DNA from: Nocardia jejuensis NBRC 103114
Lineage (GTDB): Bacteria; Actinomycetota; Actinomycetes; Mycobacteriales; Mycobacteriaceae
Assembly: GCF_001613145.1 (NCBI RefSeq)
Contig: NZ_BDBU01000047.1
Coordinates: 1 to 64,000 of the forward strand
Direction: 5' to 3'
DNA length: 64,000 nt
The position numbers and the translations under genes were made by a program. The first letter of the stretch is position 1. Every line of letters begins with the position of its first letter. The notes beneath the pieces are model-generated. The model was given only the letters and a program-made list of their open reading frames with translations, ran no database searches and was not told the DNA's origin. Shown piece by piece: positions 1-8,287 of the stretch.

Positions 1-1
1 T

Positions 2-1186
2 CTCGCGCACGCCATGGATTTCGACGACACGCACCTGCCGTCGGTCCTGCATCCCTCCGCGAGCGTGGTGCCCGCGGCGCTCGCGGTCGCGGAGTCGGTC
101 GGGGCCGGCGGCGCGGCCCTGCTGGACGCCATCGCGGCCGGAGTGGAGATCACCGTCCGCCTCGGCATGGCCGGGTACGACGACGCGCTCGGCAATTCGG
201 TGTTCTTCGAACGAGGTCTGCACGCGACGGCGATCTGCGGGGCGGTGGGCGGCGCGGCCGCCGCGGCGATGCTGTCGGGCCTGAGCACCGAGGGCATCGC
301 GCACGCCATGGGGATCGCGGCGAGCATGGGATCGGGTCTGCTCGAAGCCAATCGCACCGGCGGCACGGTGAAGCGGGTGCACTGCGGCTGGGCCGCGCAC
401 GGCGCGGTGACGGCGGCGCAGCTCGCGCGCCACGGTCTGACCGGCCCGCCCACGGTGATCGAGGGCAGATTCGGTCTGCTGCAGGCGTTCTGCGGTGACG
501 ATGCCCATCCCGAGGTCATCGTGGCGGGGCTCGGCGAGGACTGGGAACTGCCCGGGGTCTTCTTCAAGCCCTACCCCTGCAATCACTTCACCCATGCCGG
601 CATCGACGCGGCGCTACGGCTGCGGGCGCGCGGTGTCACCGCCGATGCCGTCGTGCGCCTGGTCCTCGGTGCGCCGACTCCGGTCCTGCGCACCATCGGA
701 GAACCGGCCGACAGCAAGCGAAGCCCCGAATCCGGTTACCACGCCGCGTTTTCCGGTCCGTACACCGTGGCCGCCGCGCTACTGGGCGGCGGCGGTCTCG
801 GAGTCTTCCATCAGGACTTCACCGATGCCGCCGTCCGCGATCCCGAGCGGCTCGCGCTCGCCGCCAAGGTGGAGTGCGTCGCCGATCCGCGCAGCGACGA
901 GATCTTCCCGCACCAGTTCCCCGCCGTGCTGACCGCCGAACTGCACGACGGACGCACACTCGTCGAGCGGGTGGAGGTCAACCGCGGCGGCCCGGGCAAC
1001 CCACTCAGCGCCGAGGAACTGGCGCTCAAGTTCGAGCTGAACACCGCATCGGTGCTCACCCCCTCCCAGGCGCGCCGACTCACCGAAATCGTCTACGACA
1101 CAGCCGCACTGGAGACGTCGGGGCACCTGTTCCACCCGCTGCACGCCGCCGCGGCCACCGCCGCCGACCCACGAACGGCGCGCTGA
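2..1186 (+). CDS. MmgE/PrpD family protein (5' end outside window)
   Basis: The family includes 2-methylcitrate dehydratase and cis-aconitate decarboxylase, which act on small branched di- or tricarboxylates in the cytosol. The reading frame is open to the window edge, and the first visible residues, LAHAMDFDDTH, match the family's active-site-region motif near the N-terminus, so the ATG at position 14 is internal and the gene is truncated by the window. A later glycine/alanine-rich helical domain and a C-terminal domain with HQFPA are present, giving near-complete length (about 394 visible residues). It points toward the lyase and CoA-transferase genes downstream, which suggests dicarboxylate processing in the same catabolic island. 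The exact substrate cannot be read from sequence. Confidence 0.85.
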   Translation, partial: LAHAMDFDDTHLPSVLHPSASVVPAALAVAESVGAGGAALLDAIAAGVEITVRLGMAGYDDALGNSVFFERGLHATAICGAVGGAAAAAMLSGLSTEGIAHAMGIAASMGSGLLEANRTGGTVKRVHCGWAAHGAVTAAQLARHGLTGPPTVIEGRFGLLQAFCGDDAHPEVIVAGLGEDWELPGVFFKPYPCNHFTHAGIDAALRLRARGVTADAVVRLVLGAPTPVLRTIGEPADSKRSPESGYHAAFSGPYTVAAALLGGGGLGVFHQDFTDAAVRDPERLALAAKVECVADPRSDEIFPHQFPAVLTAELHDGRTLVERVEVNRGGPGNPLSAEELALKFELNTASVLTPSQARRLTEIVYDTAALETSGHLFHPLHAAAATAADPRTAR

Positions 1187-1285
1187 ACCGCGCTCGCTCC
1201 CCACACCCACCGAGGCACGAACACCACCACGTTGTCCCCCACCACCACCGCCGCCTCGCTCCACCGTCAGGTTCGCCCACCAACC

Positions 1286-1381
1286 GGTTCGCCCGGCAGC
1301 CGGTTCGCCCGGCAGTGGGTTCACCCGGCAGTGGGTTCGCCCGGCAGTGGGTTCGCCCGGCAGTGGGTTCGCCCGGCGCCA
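1286..1381. repeat. Tandem repeat, six copies of a 16-bp unit
   Basis: Six head-to-tail copies of ggttcgcccggcagtg lie at 1286, 1302, 1318, 1334, 1350 and 1366. The first and last copies are diverged and the third has one substitution. They sit in the 366-bp gap between the convergent MmgE/PrpD and lyase genes. Because 16 is not a multiple of three and the gap has no convincing gene, this is noncoding. It could be a variable-number repeat or part of a transcription-termination region. Nothing else recognisable was seen in the gap. Confidence 0.9.
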
Positions 1382-1552
1382 GGTTCGTCTCCACCGCGAG
1401 GTTCCTCGCGGCGCCGGGTTCCTCGCGGGAGCGGGTTCCCGCAGCAGACCCGGCAATCAGCGTGCGGTGGATCGGTTCACCGATTCGGCCTCCGTCGGAG
1501 AATCCGTGTGGTCACGGCCGGGCTTGTGGCCGCCGGCACCGCTTGCCGTCGA

Positions 1553-2452
1553 TCATTTCGTCTCCGGCGGAAACGGTCCCGCACGCCCCAGGAGCGCGGG
1601 GACGGGGGCGGCCAGCACCTCGCCGAGCCAGCGTCCGGTCTCGATCACCCGGCCCAGATCGATTCCGGTGACATACCCCATGCGATCGAGCGTGTAGAGC
1701 AGATCCTCGGTGGCGATATTGCCGGTGGCGGCGGGCGCGAAGGGACAGCCGCCGATTCCGCCGGTGCTCGCGTCCAGTACCCGGGCTCCGGCCTCGAGCG
1801 CGGCGAACGCGTTGGCGTAGCCGGTGTTACGGGTGTTGTGGAAATGGCATCGCACGTCGGCGTCCGGTGCGATCGCGCCGGTTGCGGCGACCAGCGCCCG
1901 CACCCGGTCCGGAGTGCCGACTCCGATGGTGTCGGCCAGGGCGATCTCCTGCGGACCGTCCTGCGCGACCCGCCGGACCAGTTCCAGGACAGTGGATTCG
2001 GCGACCTCGCCCTCGAAGGGACATCCGAAGGCGGCGGCGATCGTGACCGTTCGCACCAGTCCGGAGTCGGCCGCCCGTGCCGCCAGCGCCCGCCAGCGTT
2101 CGATTCCGTCGGCGACGGTGCAGCCCTGATTGCGCAGGCTGAACGTATCGGTCGCCACCACGACCACATTGATCTCGTGCACCCCCGCCGCCAGCGCGCG
2201 GTCGAGTCCGCGCTCGTTGAACACCAGTCCCGCATAGGACACCCCGTCCATCCGCGGAACGCCCGCCAGCACCGCTTCGGCATCCGCCATCTGCGGAACC
2301 CGCCGCGGGTGCACGAAACTCACCGCCTCGATCCGCCGCACGCCCGCCGCGATCGAGCGTTCGATCAGGCGGATCTTGTCCGCCGTCGACACGATTTCCG
2401 GCTCGTTCTGCAGCCCGTCTCTGGGCGCGACCTCCACCACCGTGACGTCCAC
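1553..2452 (-). CDS. Hydroxymethylglutaryl-CoA lyase family protein
   Basis: This is a TIM-barrel acyl-CoA lyase of the HMG-CoA lyase/DRE family, which cleaves 3-hydroxy-3-methyl acyl-CoA thioesters to a 2-oxo/acetoacetate product plus acetyl-CoA. Visible motifs are the N-terminal APRDGLQNE (catalytic Arg and metal Asp), a metal-binding CHFHNTRNTG, and the C-terminal catalytic-cysteine loop GGIGGCPFAP. The GTG at 2452 is preferred because GGGAGG lies just upstream; an ATG at 2473 adds seven residues. About 299 residues matches the family length. It is divergent from the CoA-transferase gene, and the shared 2474-2665 interval carries a weak copy of the island operator. It may act on a branched CoA ester rather than HMG-CoA itself. 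Confidence 0.88.
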   Translation of the reverse strand: MDVTVVEVAPRDGLQNEPEIVSTADKIRLIERSIAAGVRRIEAVSFVHPRRVPQMADAEAVLAGVPRMDGVSYAGLVFNERGLDRALAAGVHEINVVVVATDTFSLRNQGCTVADGIERWRALAARAADSGLVRTVTIAAAFGCPFEGEVAESTVLELVRRVAQDGPQEIALADTIGVGTPDRVRALVAATGAIAPDADVRCHFHNTRNTGYANAFAALEAGARVLDASTGGIGGCPFAPAATGNIATEDLLYTLDRMGYVTGIDLGRVIETGRWLGEVLAAPVPALLGRAGPFPPETK

Positions 2453-2563
2453 TGGTCCTCCCGACCGTCGCATGGCTGATCACACCGAGACCCGTCGCGG
2501 CGGCGAATTCCCTTAGCGCCGAACCACTTCGCTCACGGTGCGATATTTTCGTCTTGCCGCACT

Positions 2564-2580
2564 GTTTCACTGAGGGATAC
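2564..2580. promoter_or_regulatory. Weak candidate island (IclR-type) operator
   Basis: The site reads GTTTC, seven bases, GATAC, differing from the RTTTC-N7-GAAAC consensus seen elsewhere in the island by one base in the right arm. It lies in the divergent interval between the lyase gene and the CoA-transferase gene. It is weaker than the other copies and is included because of its position. Confidence 0.4.
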
Positions 2581-2665
2581 AGTGTCACCACTTTCAGTCA
2601 CCCTACCCGCCTCCGCACCGCACCGCGCGGGATCGCGCGCGCATCAGAAGAATTGGAGAGGCCGC

Positions 2666-3880
2666 ATGCCAGCCGAGAAGACGACAGCGACCGGACCGCT
2701 CACCGACCTGCGCGTGATCGAGATGGGTCAGCTGCTGGCCGGGCCGTTCTGCGGACAACTGCTCGGGGACTTCGGCGCGGAGGTGATCAAACTCGAATCG
2801 CCGGGCACCGGAGATCCGATGCGCCAGTGGGGACGCGAGCAGTCCGACGGGAAATCACTGTGGTGGCCGGTGGTGGCCCGCAACAAGAAGTCGGTCACCT
2901 GCAATCTGCGCGCACCCGAGGGCCAGCGACTCGCGCGCGAGCTGATCGCGCAGTCCGACATCGTGATCGAGAACTTCCGTCCCGGCACCATGGAACGCTG
3001 GGGTCTGGGCTACGAGCGGCTGCGCGAGCACAATCCGGGCCTGATCATGGTGCGGGTCACCGGCTACGGGCAGACCGGGCCCTACGCGCCACGCGCGGGC
3101 TACGGGTCCATCGGCGAGGCCATGGGCGGAATCCGTTACACCACAGGCGATCCCGACCGCTCCCCCGCACGCACCGGCATCTCGCTGGGCGATTCGCTGG
3201 CTGCCGTGTTCGCCACCATCGGCACGCTGGCCGCGGTGCACCACCGCGACCGCACCGGGCAGGGCCAACTGGTGGATTCGGCCATCTACGAGGCGGTGCT
3301 CGCCATGATGGAATCACTGCTGCCCGAATTCGACATCACCGGCTACCAGCGCGAGCGCACCGGCTCCGTGCTCCCGAACGTCGCACCCAGCAATGTGTAT
3401 CCGACCGCGGGCGGGGAGATGGTGCTGCTGGCCGCCAATCAGGACACCGTGTTCACGCGGCTGAGCGAACTCATGGACCGGCCCGAATTGGCCACCGACG
3501 AGCGGTATTCCACGCACATCGCACGCGGCGCGCGTCAGGACGAGCTCGACGAGCTGATCACCGAGTGGACGGTGCCCCAGGACGCGGAGGCGCTGCTGGC
3601 GCGCCTGCACGAGAAGGGCATCCCGGCCGGGCGGATCTACACCGCGCGAGACATGTTCGCCGACCCGCATTTCGCGGCCCGCGAAGCCATCGTGCGCATC
3701 GCGCATCCCGAACTCGGCACGCTGCCCATGCAGAACGTGTTTCCCAAGTTGAGCCGCACGCCCGGTTCCATCCGGCACGCCGGACCGAGGCTCGGGGAAC
3801 ACAATGCCGACGTCTACGGGCGGCTGCTCGGCCTGGATCCCGGCCGGCTCACCGAGCTGGCCGACATCGGCGTGGTCTGA
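2666..3880 (+). CDS. CaiB/BaiF family (class III) CoA-transferase
   Basis: The product moves coenzyme A between carboxylic acids, activating an acid for beta-oxidation-like or lyase chemistry. The N-terminus has LTDLRVIEMGQLLAGPF and FGAEVIKLE, both typical of the family, and the catalytic aspartate is in GISLGDSLA at about residue 172. The C-terminal AGRIYTARDM segment is also typical. The ATG at 2666 is chosen because GGAGAG lies six bases upstream; an in-frame GTG at 2582 would add an unconserved 28-residue leader. The 404-residue length fits. The next gene starts 10 bp downstream, so the two are probably cotranscribed. In context it may make the CoA ester later cleaved by the CitE-like or HMG-CoA-lyase-like proteins. 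Confidence 0.9.
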   Translation: MPAEKTTATGPLTDLRVIEMGQLLAGPFCGQLLGDFGAEVIKLESPGTGDPMRQWGREQSDGKSLWWPVVARNKKSVTCNLRAPEGQRLARELIAQSDIVIENFRPGTMERWGLGYERLREHNPGLIMVRVTGYGQTGPYAPRAGYGSIGEAMGGIRYTTGDPDRSPARTGISLGDSLAAVFATIGTLAAVHHRDRTGQGQLVDSAIYEAVLAMMESLLPEFDITGYQRERTGSVLPNVAPSNVYPTAGGEMVLLAANQDTVFTRLSELMDRPELATDERYSTHIARGARQDELDELITEWTVPQDAEALLARLHEKGIPAGRIYTARDMFADPHFAAREAIVRIAHPELGTLPMQNVFPKLSRTPGSIRHAGPRLGEHNADVYGRLLGLDPGRLTELADIGVV

Positions 3881-3890
3881 GGGGGATTCG

Positions 3891-4562
3891 ATGCGGGACA
3901 ACCACGCCGTCGACCTCGGTGAGGACGCGCGCAGCGCCGGATACGGCGCGCCGCTGGGCGCGGGCGATCACCCGGCCGTGCTGGTGATCGATATCTGCGC
4001 CGCCTACCTCGCACCCGGCTCCCCACTGCGCGCCCCCGTCGCCGACGCCGTCCGCGCCGCCGCCGCAGTGGTTCATCGGGCCAGGACAGGCGGGTATCCG
4101 GTGGTGTTCACCAGGGTCAGTTACCGCCCCGGCACCACCGAGGGCGGCCTCTTCCGCCGAAAGGTGCCCACGCTGGCGGTGTTCGAGGAGGGCAATCCGC
4201 TCGCGGACTTCCTCGACGACCCCCGCCCGCGCCCCGGCGAGAGCGTGATCGTCAAGCAGTACCCCAGCGCGTTCCACGGCACCGCACTCGCGGCCAATCT
4301 GACCGCCGATCGCATCGACACGCTCGTGATCGTCGGACTCACCACCAGCGGATGCGTGCGCGCCACCGCCACCGACGCGCTCCAGCACGGGTTCCGGCCG
4401 CTGGTGGTGGCGCAGGCGTGCGGAGATCGCGATCCGCGCCTGCACGAGGCGAACCTGTTCGATCTGAACTCGAAATACGCCGACGTCATCGATCTGGACC
4501 GCGCGCTCGAGCTGCTCGCCGATCCGGAACCGGCTCGCACCGAACAGAATCGGGAGAAGTGA
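3891..4562 (+). CDS. Isochorismatase-fold cysteine amidohydrolase
   Basis: This is a cysteine hydrolase of the group containing N-carbamoylsarcosine amidase and maleamate amidohydrolase (NicF), which release ammonia from small amides. The triad is visible: Asp in VLVIDICAAYL, Lys in VIVKQYPSAF, and the nucleophilic Cys in GLTTSGCVRATATDA, preceded by the usual cis-peptide position. Length is 223 residues. The ATG at 3891 follows GGGGG-type purines after the CoA-transferase stop. With two maleate-isomerase-type genes in the same island, a maleamate-like substrate from a maleimide is attractive, but that is inference. Other amides or plain isochorismatase-like chemistry cannot be excluded. Confidence 0.87.
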   Translation: MRDNHAVDLGEDARSAGYGAPLGAGDHPAVLVIDICAAYLAPGSPLRAPVADAVRAAAAVVHRARTGGYPVVFTRVSYRPGTTEGGLFRRKVPTLAVFEEGNPLADFLDDPRPRPGESVIVKQYPSAFHGTALAANLTADRIDTLVIVGLTTSGCVRATATDALQHGFRPLVVAQACGDRDPRLHEANLFDLNSKYADVIDLDRALELLADPEPARTEQNREK

Positions 4563-5270
4563 ATGGGACCGCATCCGTACGGCTGGTGGATCCTGCTGCA
4601 CCTGGTGTTGTTCGTGTTCTGGCTGGGCGGTGACCTCGGGGTCTTCTATTCGAGCCGGTTCGTGATCAACCCGAATCTCACACCCGCCGCCCGCGCCGCC
4701 GCCCTGGGCATCATGAGCGGGCTGGATCTCGGGCCGAAGGTCTGCCTGGTGCTGTTCCTGCCCAGCGGCGTGACCCTGATGGCCACCGCGCCGCACGGTG
4801 CGTCCGTGTTCGGAATCGCGCTGTTCCCCTGGTGGTTCGTGGCAGCGGTGTGGGTGTTCGCGGCAGTGTGGTTGGCGCTCACCGTGATTGCGCATCGCAC
4901 GCACGGCCGGATCGCCGCCGTCACGCGGGCGGACCTGGCCATCCGGATCGTGGTGATCGCGAGTCTGGCCGCGGCGGGCCTGTACACGGTGTTGGCCGCC
5001 GAACCGTTCGGGGTCACCACCCACCCGAGGTGGCTCGGCGCGAAGATTCTGCTGTACACCCTCGCCATCGCCGCCGGGCTCGGCATTCGAATGACCTTGC
5101 GCCCCTTCGGCCCCGCGTTCGGGGCGCTGGTGTCCACGGGCTCGACCGCACAGCTCGAGCACACCCTGCGGCGCAGTGTGAACGGCTGCCTGCCATACGT
5201 CTGGCTGATCTGGGGCAGTGTCCTGGGCGCCGCCGCGCTGGGCGTGTTCAAGCCCGGCGCGCAGCTGTGA
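4563..5270 (+). CDS. Polytopic membrane protein of unknown function
   Basis: The 235-residue product has about six hydrophobic segments, starting with one that holds LLHLVLFVFWLGGDLGVFY. The pattern of a His and WLGGD in the first helix recalls small CopD- or DUF2269-like membrane proteins, but the assignment is uncertain. The gene starts directly at the base after the stop of the amidohydrolase gene, so it is translationally coupled to it. It may be an uptake, electron-transfer or anchoring component of the catabolic island. No catalytic motif is visible. Confidence 0.7.
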   Translation: MGPHPYGWWILLHLVLFVFWLGGDLGVFYSSRFVINPNLTPAARAAALGIMSGLDLGPKVCLVLFLPSGVTLMATAPHGASVFGIALFPWWFVAAVWVFAAVWLALTVIAHRTHGRIAAVTRADLAIRIVVIASLAAAGLYTVLAAEPFGVTTHPRWLGAKILLYTLAIAAGLGIRMTLRPFGPAFGALVSTGSTAQLEHTLRRSVNGCLPYVWLIWGSVLGAAALGVFKPGAQL

Positions 5271-5275
5271 ACCGG

Positions 5276-6061
5276 CTACCCCGAATAGCCCAGCTGCGCC
5301 GAGACCGCGGCGGAGGCCTTCTCCAGCAACGTCACGCATTCGCGCATGCGCGGCTCGAAGCGCGAGAGCGGACCGCACACGCTGATCGCGGCCACCACCC
5401 CGCCATCGTGATCCAGTACCGGCGCGGCGACCGAGGCAGCCCCGATCTGCCGCTCCCCCAACGAGACCGCGTATCCGCGCTTGCGAATATCGGCGAGTTC
5501 GGTGCGCAGCTTGCGCGGGGTGGTGATGGTCGCGTCGGTGAACGGCGTGAGCTCGTGCCGGTCCAGGTATTCGTCGACCTCCTCCGTGCGCAGGAACGCC
5601 AGGATGACCTTGGACGAGCTGCCCGCGTGCAGCGGATACGGCACCCCGAGCGCGACCTCCATGCGCAATTCCTGGTCCGGCACAACCTGATCCACGTACA
5701 TGCGGGTATCGCCGCGGCGAATCGAGAGGGTGGCCGTCTCTCCGGTGGCGGTGGCCAGCCGGCGCAGTTCGGGGGCGGCCATGACGCGCAGATCGGTGCG
5801 GGCGAGGTACGCGCGCCCGAGCGCGATCGCCGCATGCCCGAGCGCATAGCGACGCGTGGTGGGTTCCAGCGCGATCAACTCGCGATTGCGCAGGGCGGTG
5901 AGGATGCGATGCACCGCGGCCTTGGTCAGGCCCAGCTCATTGGCGATTTCGGTGACCCCGAGATCGGGACGGCCGGTGCGGCCGAACAGCAGCAACACAT
6001 CCATGGCCCGCTCCACGGCGGCGATGGAACGACTCTGACCTTCGGCCTCGTTGTCCGACAC
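5276..6061 (-). CDS. IclR family transcriptional regulator
   Basis: The 261-residue protein has the family layout. An N-terminal winged helix-turn-helix occupies about residues 10-70, with TEIANELGLTKAAVHRILTALR as two helices around the turn, followed by an IclR effector-binding domain with SSKVILAF and GYAVSLGERQIGAASVAAPV. It is divergent from the flavin reductase gene. The 150-bp shared promoter carries two copies of a palindrome (6083 and 6186) that recurs in front of other island operons, which makes this protein the obvious candidate regulator of the whole island. IclR proteins often respond to an aromatic or carboxylic pathway metabolite; the ligand is not deducible here. Confidence 0.93.
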   Translation of the reverse strand: MSDNEAEGQSRSIAAVERAMDVLLLFGRTGRPDLGVTEIANELGLTKAAVHRILTALRNRELIALEPTTRRYALGHAAIALGRAYLARTDLRVMAAPELRRLATATGETATLSIRRGDTRMYVDQVVPDQELRMEVALGVPYPLHAGSSSKVILAFLRTEEVDEYLDRHELTPFTDATITTPRKLRTELADIRKRGYAVSLGERQIGAASVAAPVLDHDGGVVAAISVCGPLSRFEPRMRECVTLLEKASAAVSAQLGYSG

Positions 6062-6082
6062 GCGTTCAGCTTAGGCCACACG

Positions 6083-6099
6083 ATTTCCCGATGGGAAAC
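6083..6099. promoter_or_regulatory. IclR-type operator, copy 1
   Basis: The 17-bp site ATTTCCCGATGGGAAAC is an inverted repeat (TTTCC-N5-GGAAA) located 22 bp upstream of the iclR start codon. It matches the RTTTC-N7-GAAAC pattern found before other island operons and is well placed for autoregulation. Confidence 0.7.
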
Positions 6100-6185
6100 G
6101 GCACACCGAATATGCGCCGCGCCCCGCATCCACCGGCCGCCCACTTGCACGGTCCCGACGTCGGCGTTACCGTGTGCGTAACAGC

Positions 6186-6202
6186 GTTTCCTCTATCGAA
6201 AC
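6186..6202. promoter_or_regulatory. IclR-type operator, copy 2
   Basis: The site GTTTCCTCTATCGAAAC lies immediately upstream of the ribosome binding site of the flavin reductase gene (GTG at 6212). A third half-site-like GTAAC precedes it by three bases, as in the extended GAAAC-N3-GTTTC-N7-GAAAC form seen at 15,903 and 26,360. Such a downstream position would suit repression. Confidence 0.7.
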
Positions 6203-6211
6203 GGAGGCAGG

Positions 6212-6694
6212 GTGGATACCACGTATCTCCGTGCGGTACTTGCCCAGTGGGCCACCGGCGTGGTCGTCGTCACCACCGTGCACGGCGACGGTGAACGGCA
6301 CGGTATGACCGCCAGTTCGTTCACCAGTGTCGCGCTGGAACCGGGCCTCGTCTCGGTATGTCTGGCATCGGGCAGCACCACCTGCCGAATGATCCGGCGC
6401 AGCGGCGTTTTCGCCGTCAACGTGCTCGGGCACGACCACGAGGACATCGGCCGCCGATTCGCCGGCGGCGGCGCGGACACCGACCGTTTCGCGGTGGGCC
6501 ACTGGGATACCGCGACCACCGGCGCGGCCGTACTGGCCGAGGCGGTGGCGTGGCTGGACTGCGTCGTCACCGCATGTCACCCCGCCGGGGATCACACCAT
6601 CGTGCTCGGGCTGGTGCAGGACGCGGCCACACCCCGGCCCGCACCCCCGCTCATCTATCACGATCGCACCTACTACGAGGGGATGGCCCGATGA
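6212..6694 (+). CDS. Flavin reductase family protein (two-component monooxygenase partner)
   Basis: The 160-residue FMN-binding split-barrel protein would reduce FMN or FAD with NAD(P)H and hand the reduced flavin to a monooxygenase. Typical motifs are WATGVVVVTT, GMTASSFTSVALEPGLVSVCL near the start and the FAVNVLG segment. GTG at 6212 follows a GGAGG-like site at 6203-6207. The downstream acyl-CoA-dehydrogenase-fold monooxygenase overlaps its stop codon (ATGA at 6691-6694), the usual arrangement for reductase/oxygenase pairs. The IclR-type operator directly upstream suggests substrate-dependent induction. Confidence 0.9.
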   Translation: MDTTYLRAVLAQWATGVVVVTTVHGDGERHGMTASSFTSVALEPGLVSVCLASGSTTCRMIRRSGVFAVNVLGHDHEDIGRRFAGGGADTDRFAVGHWDTATTGAAVLAEAVAWLDCVVTACHPAGDHTIVLGLVQDAATPRPAPPLIYHDRTYYEGMAR

Positions 6695-8052
6695 TCGGCG
6701 AACGACTCGTCGAAGACATGACCGACACCGAACGCGCACGCGCCCAACGGGTCGAGTCGATACTGCCCGCGCTGCGCGCCGCCGCGGAGGAGGCCGATCG
6801 CACGGCCACCTTCCCCGCCTCGCACGTCGCGCTGTTGCGCGACGCGGGACTGCTCGGCCTGGTGGTGCCCGAGAAGTTCGGCGGCCTGGGCGGCACGCTG
6901 CGTGATCTCGCGGCCGCCACCTTCGCCATGGGCACCGCCTGCCCGTCCACCGCGCTGGCGTTCTTCTTCCACAACACCAGCGCCTCGCGCGGACTGCTGC
7001 CGCTCGAGGCCATCGATGCCGGCCTGTTCGACGACGCGGAGATTCCGGTGGTGCGGGCCTTCGCCGAGAAGGTGCTCACCCGCATGGCCGGCGGCGTCTG
7101 GCTGGCCAACTTCGCCTCCGAGGCGGTCAAGACCGCCGCCGCGAACATCACCATCGCCACCACCGCCCGCCGCGTCGACGGCGGCTGGATCCTGCAGGGC
7201 GAGAAGTCCTTCGGGTGCGCGACCGGTGTCGCGGACTACTACCTGACCTCCGCCAAACTGGAGGGTTACGACACCGCGGAGGGATTGGCCACCTTCTTCG
7301 TGCCCCGGGACGCACCCGGGGTGAGCGTGCGCGCCCCGTGGGACGGGCTCGGCATGCGCGCCACCGCCAACAACGGCATCCGCCTCGACGAGGTCTTCAT
7401 CGCCGAGGACGAGGCGCTCGCGGTGCCGGGCGCGTTCACCAAGATGCTCACCATGAGCCGGGGCAGTTTCGTGGGCAACCAGCTCGCCATCGCCGCGGTC
7501 TACACCGGGTGCGCCCAGCGCGCCTATGACGACACCCTGGCCGCGACCACCCGTAAAACCTTCGCGGACACCGGCGCTCCCATCGCCTCCTCCCCCGTGC
7601 ACCAGGTGCTCATCGGCGAGATGACCCGGCAGCTGCACACCGCGTACCTGTGGCTGCGCTACCAGCTGGCCATCGAGACGGTGGAACCGCCGATCAAGCC
7701 CAAGCCGGAAGTGTTCGCGCAGTGGCGACTCGGCAAGGGCGCGGTCACCGAGGCCTGCTTCCAGGTGGCGCTCGGCGCGCTCAAGGCCGGTGGCACCTCG
7801 GCCGCCTCCATGGACGGAGTCGCCGGGCGCGCGCTGCGTGATCTCGCGATGGGCCTGGTCATGACCTTCCCCGCCGAACGCGGCATGCTCGAGGTCGCGC
7901 GCATGGTCACCGACGCCAAGGCGAACGAACTCTTCGCCACCGCACCCCCGACGCCTGCGGCACCCCCGACGCCTGCCGCACCGGCGCGCGCCACGCCCGC
8001 CGATGGCGCGGCATCCGAGCGGATCGCTTCGCTCGCGGACGGGGCGCGATGA
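6691..8052 (+). CDS. Acyl-CoA dehydrogenase-fold protein, probable FMNH2-dependent monooxygenase
   Basis: The 453-residue protein has the acyl-CoA dehydrogenase three-domain fold: N-terminal helical part with LLGLVVPEKFGGLGGTLRDL, middle beta domain with LQGEKSFGCATGVADYYL, and C-terminal helical bundle. It lacks the QVHGG-type signature of true acyl-CoA dehydrogenases and has ALRDLAMGLVMTFPAERG instead. Together with coupling to a flavin reductase this points to the oxygenase branch (HsaA, DszC, SfnB-like). The start ATG at 6691 overlaps the reductase stop. The last 40 or so residues form an unusual Ala/Pro-rich tail with a duplicated APPTP motif. A dehydrogenase role on an acyl-CoA remains possible. 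Confidence 0.8.
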   Translation: MIGERLVEDMTDTERARAQRVESILPALRAAAEEADRTATFPASHVALLRDAGLLGLVVPEKFGGLGGTLRDLAAATFAMGTACPSTALAFFFHNTSASRGLLPLEAIDAGLFDDAEIPVVRAFAEKVLTRMAGGVWLANFASEAVKTAAANITIATTARRVDGGWILQGEKSFGCATGVADYYLTSAKLEGYDTAEGLATFFVPRDAPGVSVRAPWDGLGMRATANNGIRLDEVFIAEDEALAVPGAFTKMLTMSRGSFVGNQLAIAAVYTGCAQRAYDDTLAATTRKTFADTGAPIASSPVHQVLIGEMTRQLHTAYLWLRYQLAIETVEPPIKPKPEVFAQWRLGKGAVTEACFQVALGALKAGGTSAASMDGVAGRALRDLAMGLVMTFPAERGMLEVARMVTDAKANELFATAPPTPAAPPTPAAPARATPADGAASERIASLADGAR

Positions 8053-8287
8053 GCACCGCGTTTCCGGTGGCTCGCGCCCACACCGCGGAACCCCAGGCCG
8101 GGCAGACCGCGGAACCCCGTGCCGGACAGTTCGATTCCACGCTCTCCGCCGCGCCGAAATCTCCTACGGGAGAGATACTCACCGCATCCCGGGCGCCCGA
8201 GGTGGACCACCTCGAACGCGCTCGCCCGCCACGGGCGCAGCCGTGCGCACGAGCGCCACACAGACCCGTACGAAGGAGGACCCTCCG
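8053..8287. other. Gap between monooxygenase and aldehyde dehydrogenase genes
   Basis: This 235-bp interval holds a short direct repeat (gcggaaccccaggccgggca and a diverged copy about 24 bp later). A possible 80-residue frame starting at 8049 has no recognisable domain and the composition of noncoding DNA. A strong ribosome binding site, aaggagga at 8273-8280, serves the GTG start at 8288. No operator or terminator was recognised. Confidence 0.5.

Noticed and set aside
3849..5378. A 509-codon minus-strand frame over the amidohydrolase and membrane protein genes.
   Set aside because: No domain, low-complexity composition, and it overlaps two well supported genes.
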